A stretch of 64,000 nt of DNA from Micrococcales bacterium (GTDB lineage: Bacteria > Actinomycetota > Actinomycetes > S36-B12 > UBA10799). Numbering within the stretch: the first letter of the stretch is position 1; each line of letters opens with the position of its first letter. Shown one piece after another: positions 63,369 to 64,000 of this stretch. Below the pieces are notes generated by a model. That model was not told where the DNA came from and did no database searches. It saw nothing but the letters and a program-made list of their open reading frames with translations. A program made the position numbers and the translations under genes. The stretch spans positions 1 to 64,000 of the forward strand of contig JADJCR010000002.1 of NCBI GenBank assembly GCA_016703125.1, in the 5' to 3' direction.

Positions 63369-64000
63369 GTGGCCCGCCTGAGGATCGCCGACTCCTTGCC
63401 CCGCCCGATCGCATACGTGCTTGGCGGCGGCGCATCGTTCGGCGCGGTGCAGGTCGGCCACCTGCGGGCCTTGGCGGAGACCGACATCACCCCGGACTTC
63501 GTCGTGGGGACCTCGGTCGGATCGCTGAACGGCGCCGTGCTCGCCGAGCACCCGGCCACCGCACACGAACGGCTGGCGGACCTGTGGAGCGGCATGACCC
63601 GGGCCGTGGTCTTCGGCAAGATGCTCGGCACGGCCCTGAACCTCGCCAAGGGCAAAGCGTCAGCAGTCCCCAGCACCGGACTTCGGGCGGTGATCGAGAA
63701 CGCCGTGGGGGCGCGGACCTTCGAGGAACTGACCCTCCCCCACACCGCCGTCACCACGGATTTCGACACCGGCGAACCCGTGCCGCTGAACTCCGGGGAC
63801 CTCGTCTCGGCGCTGCTGGCCAGTGCGGCAATCCCGCTGGTATTCCCCCCGGTGCAGCGCGGCGATCGCAAACTCGTGGACGGCGGCATCGTGGCCAACG
63901 TTCCCATCGGAATCGCGGCCGCCCAGGGCGCCGCGACCATCGTGGTGCTCGACTGCGGCTTCACGGTCATGGCGCCGCAGCAGGAGGAGACGGCCACCGG
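63369..64000 (+). CDS. patatin-like phospholipase, cut by window edge
   Basis: 210 codons visible from GTG 63369 (MARLRIADSLPRPIAYVLGG). Patatin landmarks are the oxyanion loop GGGASFGAVQVGHL, the nucleophile elbow GTSVGSLNG (GxSxG) and the catalytic Asp in VDGGIVANVPI (DGG). It hydrolyses acyl esters of phospholipids or similar lipids. An ATG 8 bases upstream is out of frame and soon stops, so the GTG is preferred. The 3' end lies beyond the window. Confidence 0.92.
   Translation, partial: MARLRIADSLPRPIAYVLGGGASFGAVQVGHLRALAETDITPDFVVGTSVGSLNGAVLAEHPATAHERLADLWSGMTRAVVFGKMLGTALNLAKGKASAVPSTGLRAVIENAVGARTFEELTLPHTAVTTDFDTGEPVPLNSGDLVSALLASAAIPLVFPPVQRGDRKLVDGGIVANVPIGIAAAQGAATIVVLDCGFTVMAPQQEETAT

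Overview
The window is a 64 kb piece of a high-GC actinobacterial chromosome. The evidence is strong third-position G/C in the true reading frames, a 13E12/DUF222 HNH endonuclease, an ABATE/CGNR regulator, a WS/DGAT acyltransferase, an F420-NADP-type oxidoreductase domain, TAP-like secreted hydrolases and probable leaderless starts. No ribosomal RNA or other marker lets me name a genus. There is one tRNA gene (Thr, CGT) and no CRISPR array. I recognise no intact transposase; the only mobile-element trace is a broken integrase beside the tRNA.

Layout. 1-2.8 kb: acetate operon (DUF485, actP, acs) on the minus strand. 3.2-4.5 kb: two frameshifted genes (SHOCT protein, secreted collagen-like protein). 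4.5-12.9 kb: polyphosphate:AMP phosphotransferase and a 2,210-residue secreted VWA repeat protein. 13-24.7 kb: ordinary chromosomal genes, including YjbQ, lipoproteins, hydrolases, a polysaccharide deacetylase, a DEAD-box helicase, aldehyde dehydrogenase, MFS, SDR, and an EamA exporter divergent from a CGNR regulator. 24.8-38.6 kb: a damaged accessory region. Its centre is a class II lanthipeptide cluster (lanM, HlyD-like adaptor, C39-peptidase ABC exporter, second ABC exporter) with the NHLM/NHLP export layout and a CCG-type (three-cysteine) LanM cyclase. Two diverged copies of a secreted-protein gene bracket it, and almost every gene in it carries frameshifts. Next come modA, a DUF2568 protein and a GH29 fucosidase, then (38.7-41.6 kb) a TetR regulator coupled to a molybdopterin oxidoreductase. 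41.6-53.2 kb: mixed housekeeping and enzyme genes. 53.6-60.6 kb: a second accessory stretch with a TetR/hydrolase/oxidoreductase group, a broken MntA-HepT toxin-antitoxin pair, a gene fusing an F420-reductase-like domain to an aldo/keto reductase with its own TetR and twin operators, and an integrase remnant next to tRNA-Thr. 60.8-64 kb: secreted and lipoprotein genes and a patatin-like phospholipase.

The main points for follow-up are the decayed prochlorosin-like lanthipeptide system and its flanking duplication; a pair of intergenic elements (6.1 kb and 60.7 kb) that share sequence blocks and a nested, apparently compensated stem structure; and the in-frame oxidoreductase fusion. Single-base indels recur through the window, often in G or C runs, so an uncorrected assembly is a serious alternative to true gene decay. 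All frameshift calls should be read with that in mind.
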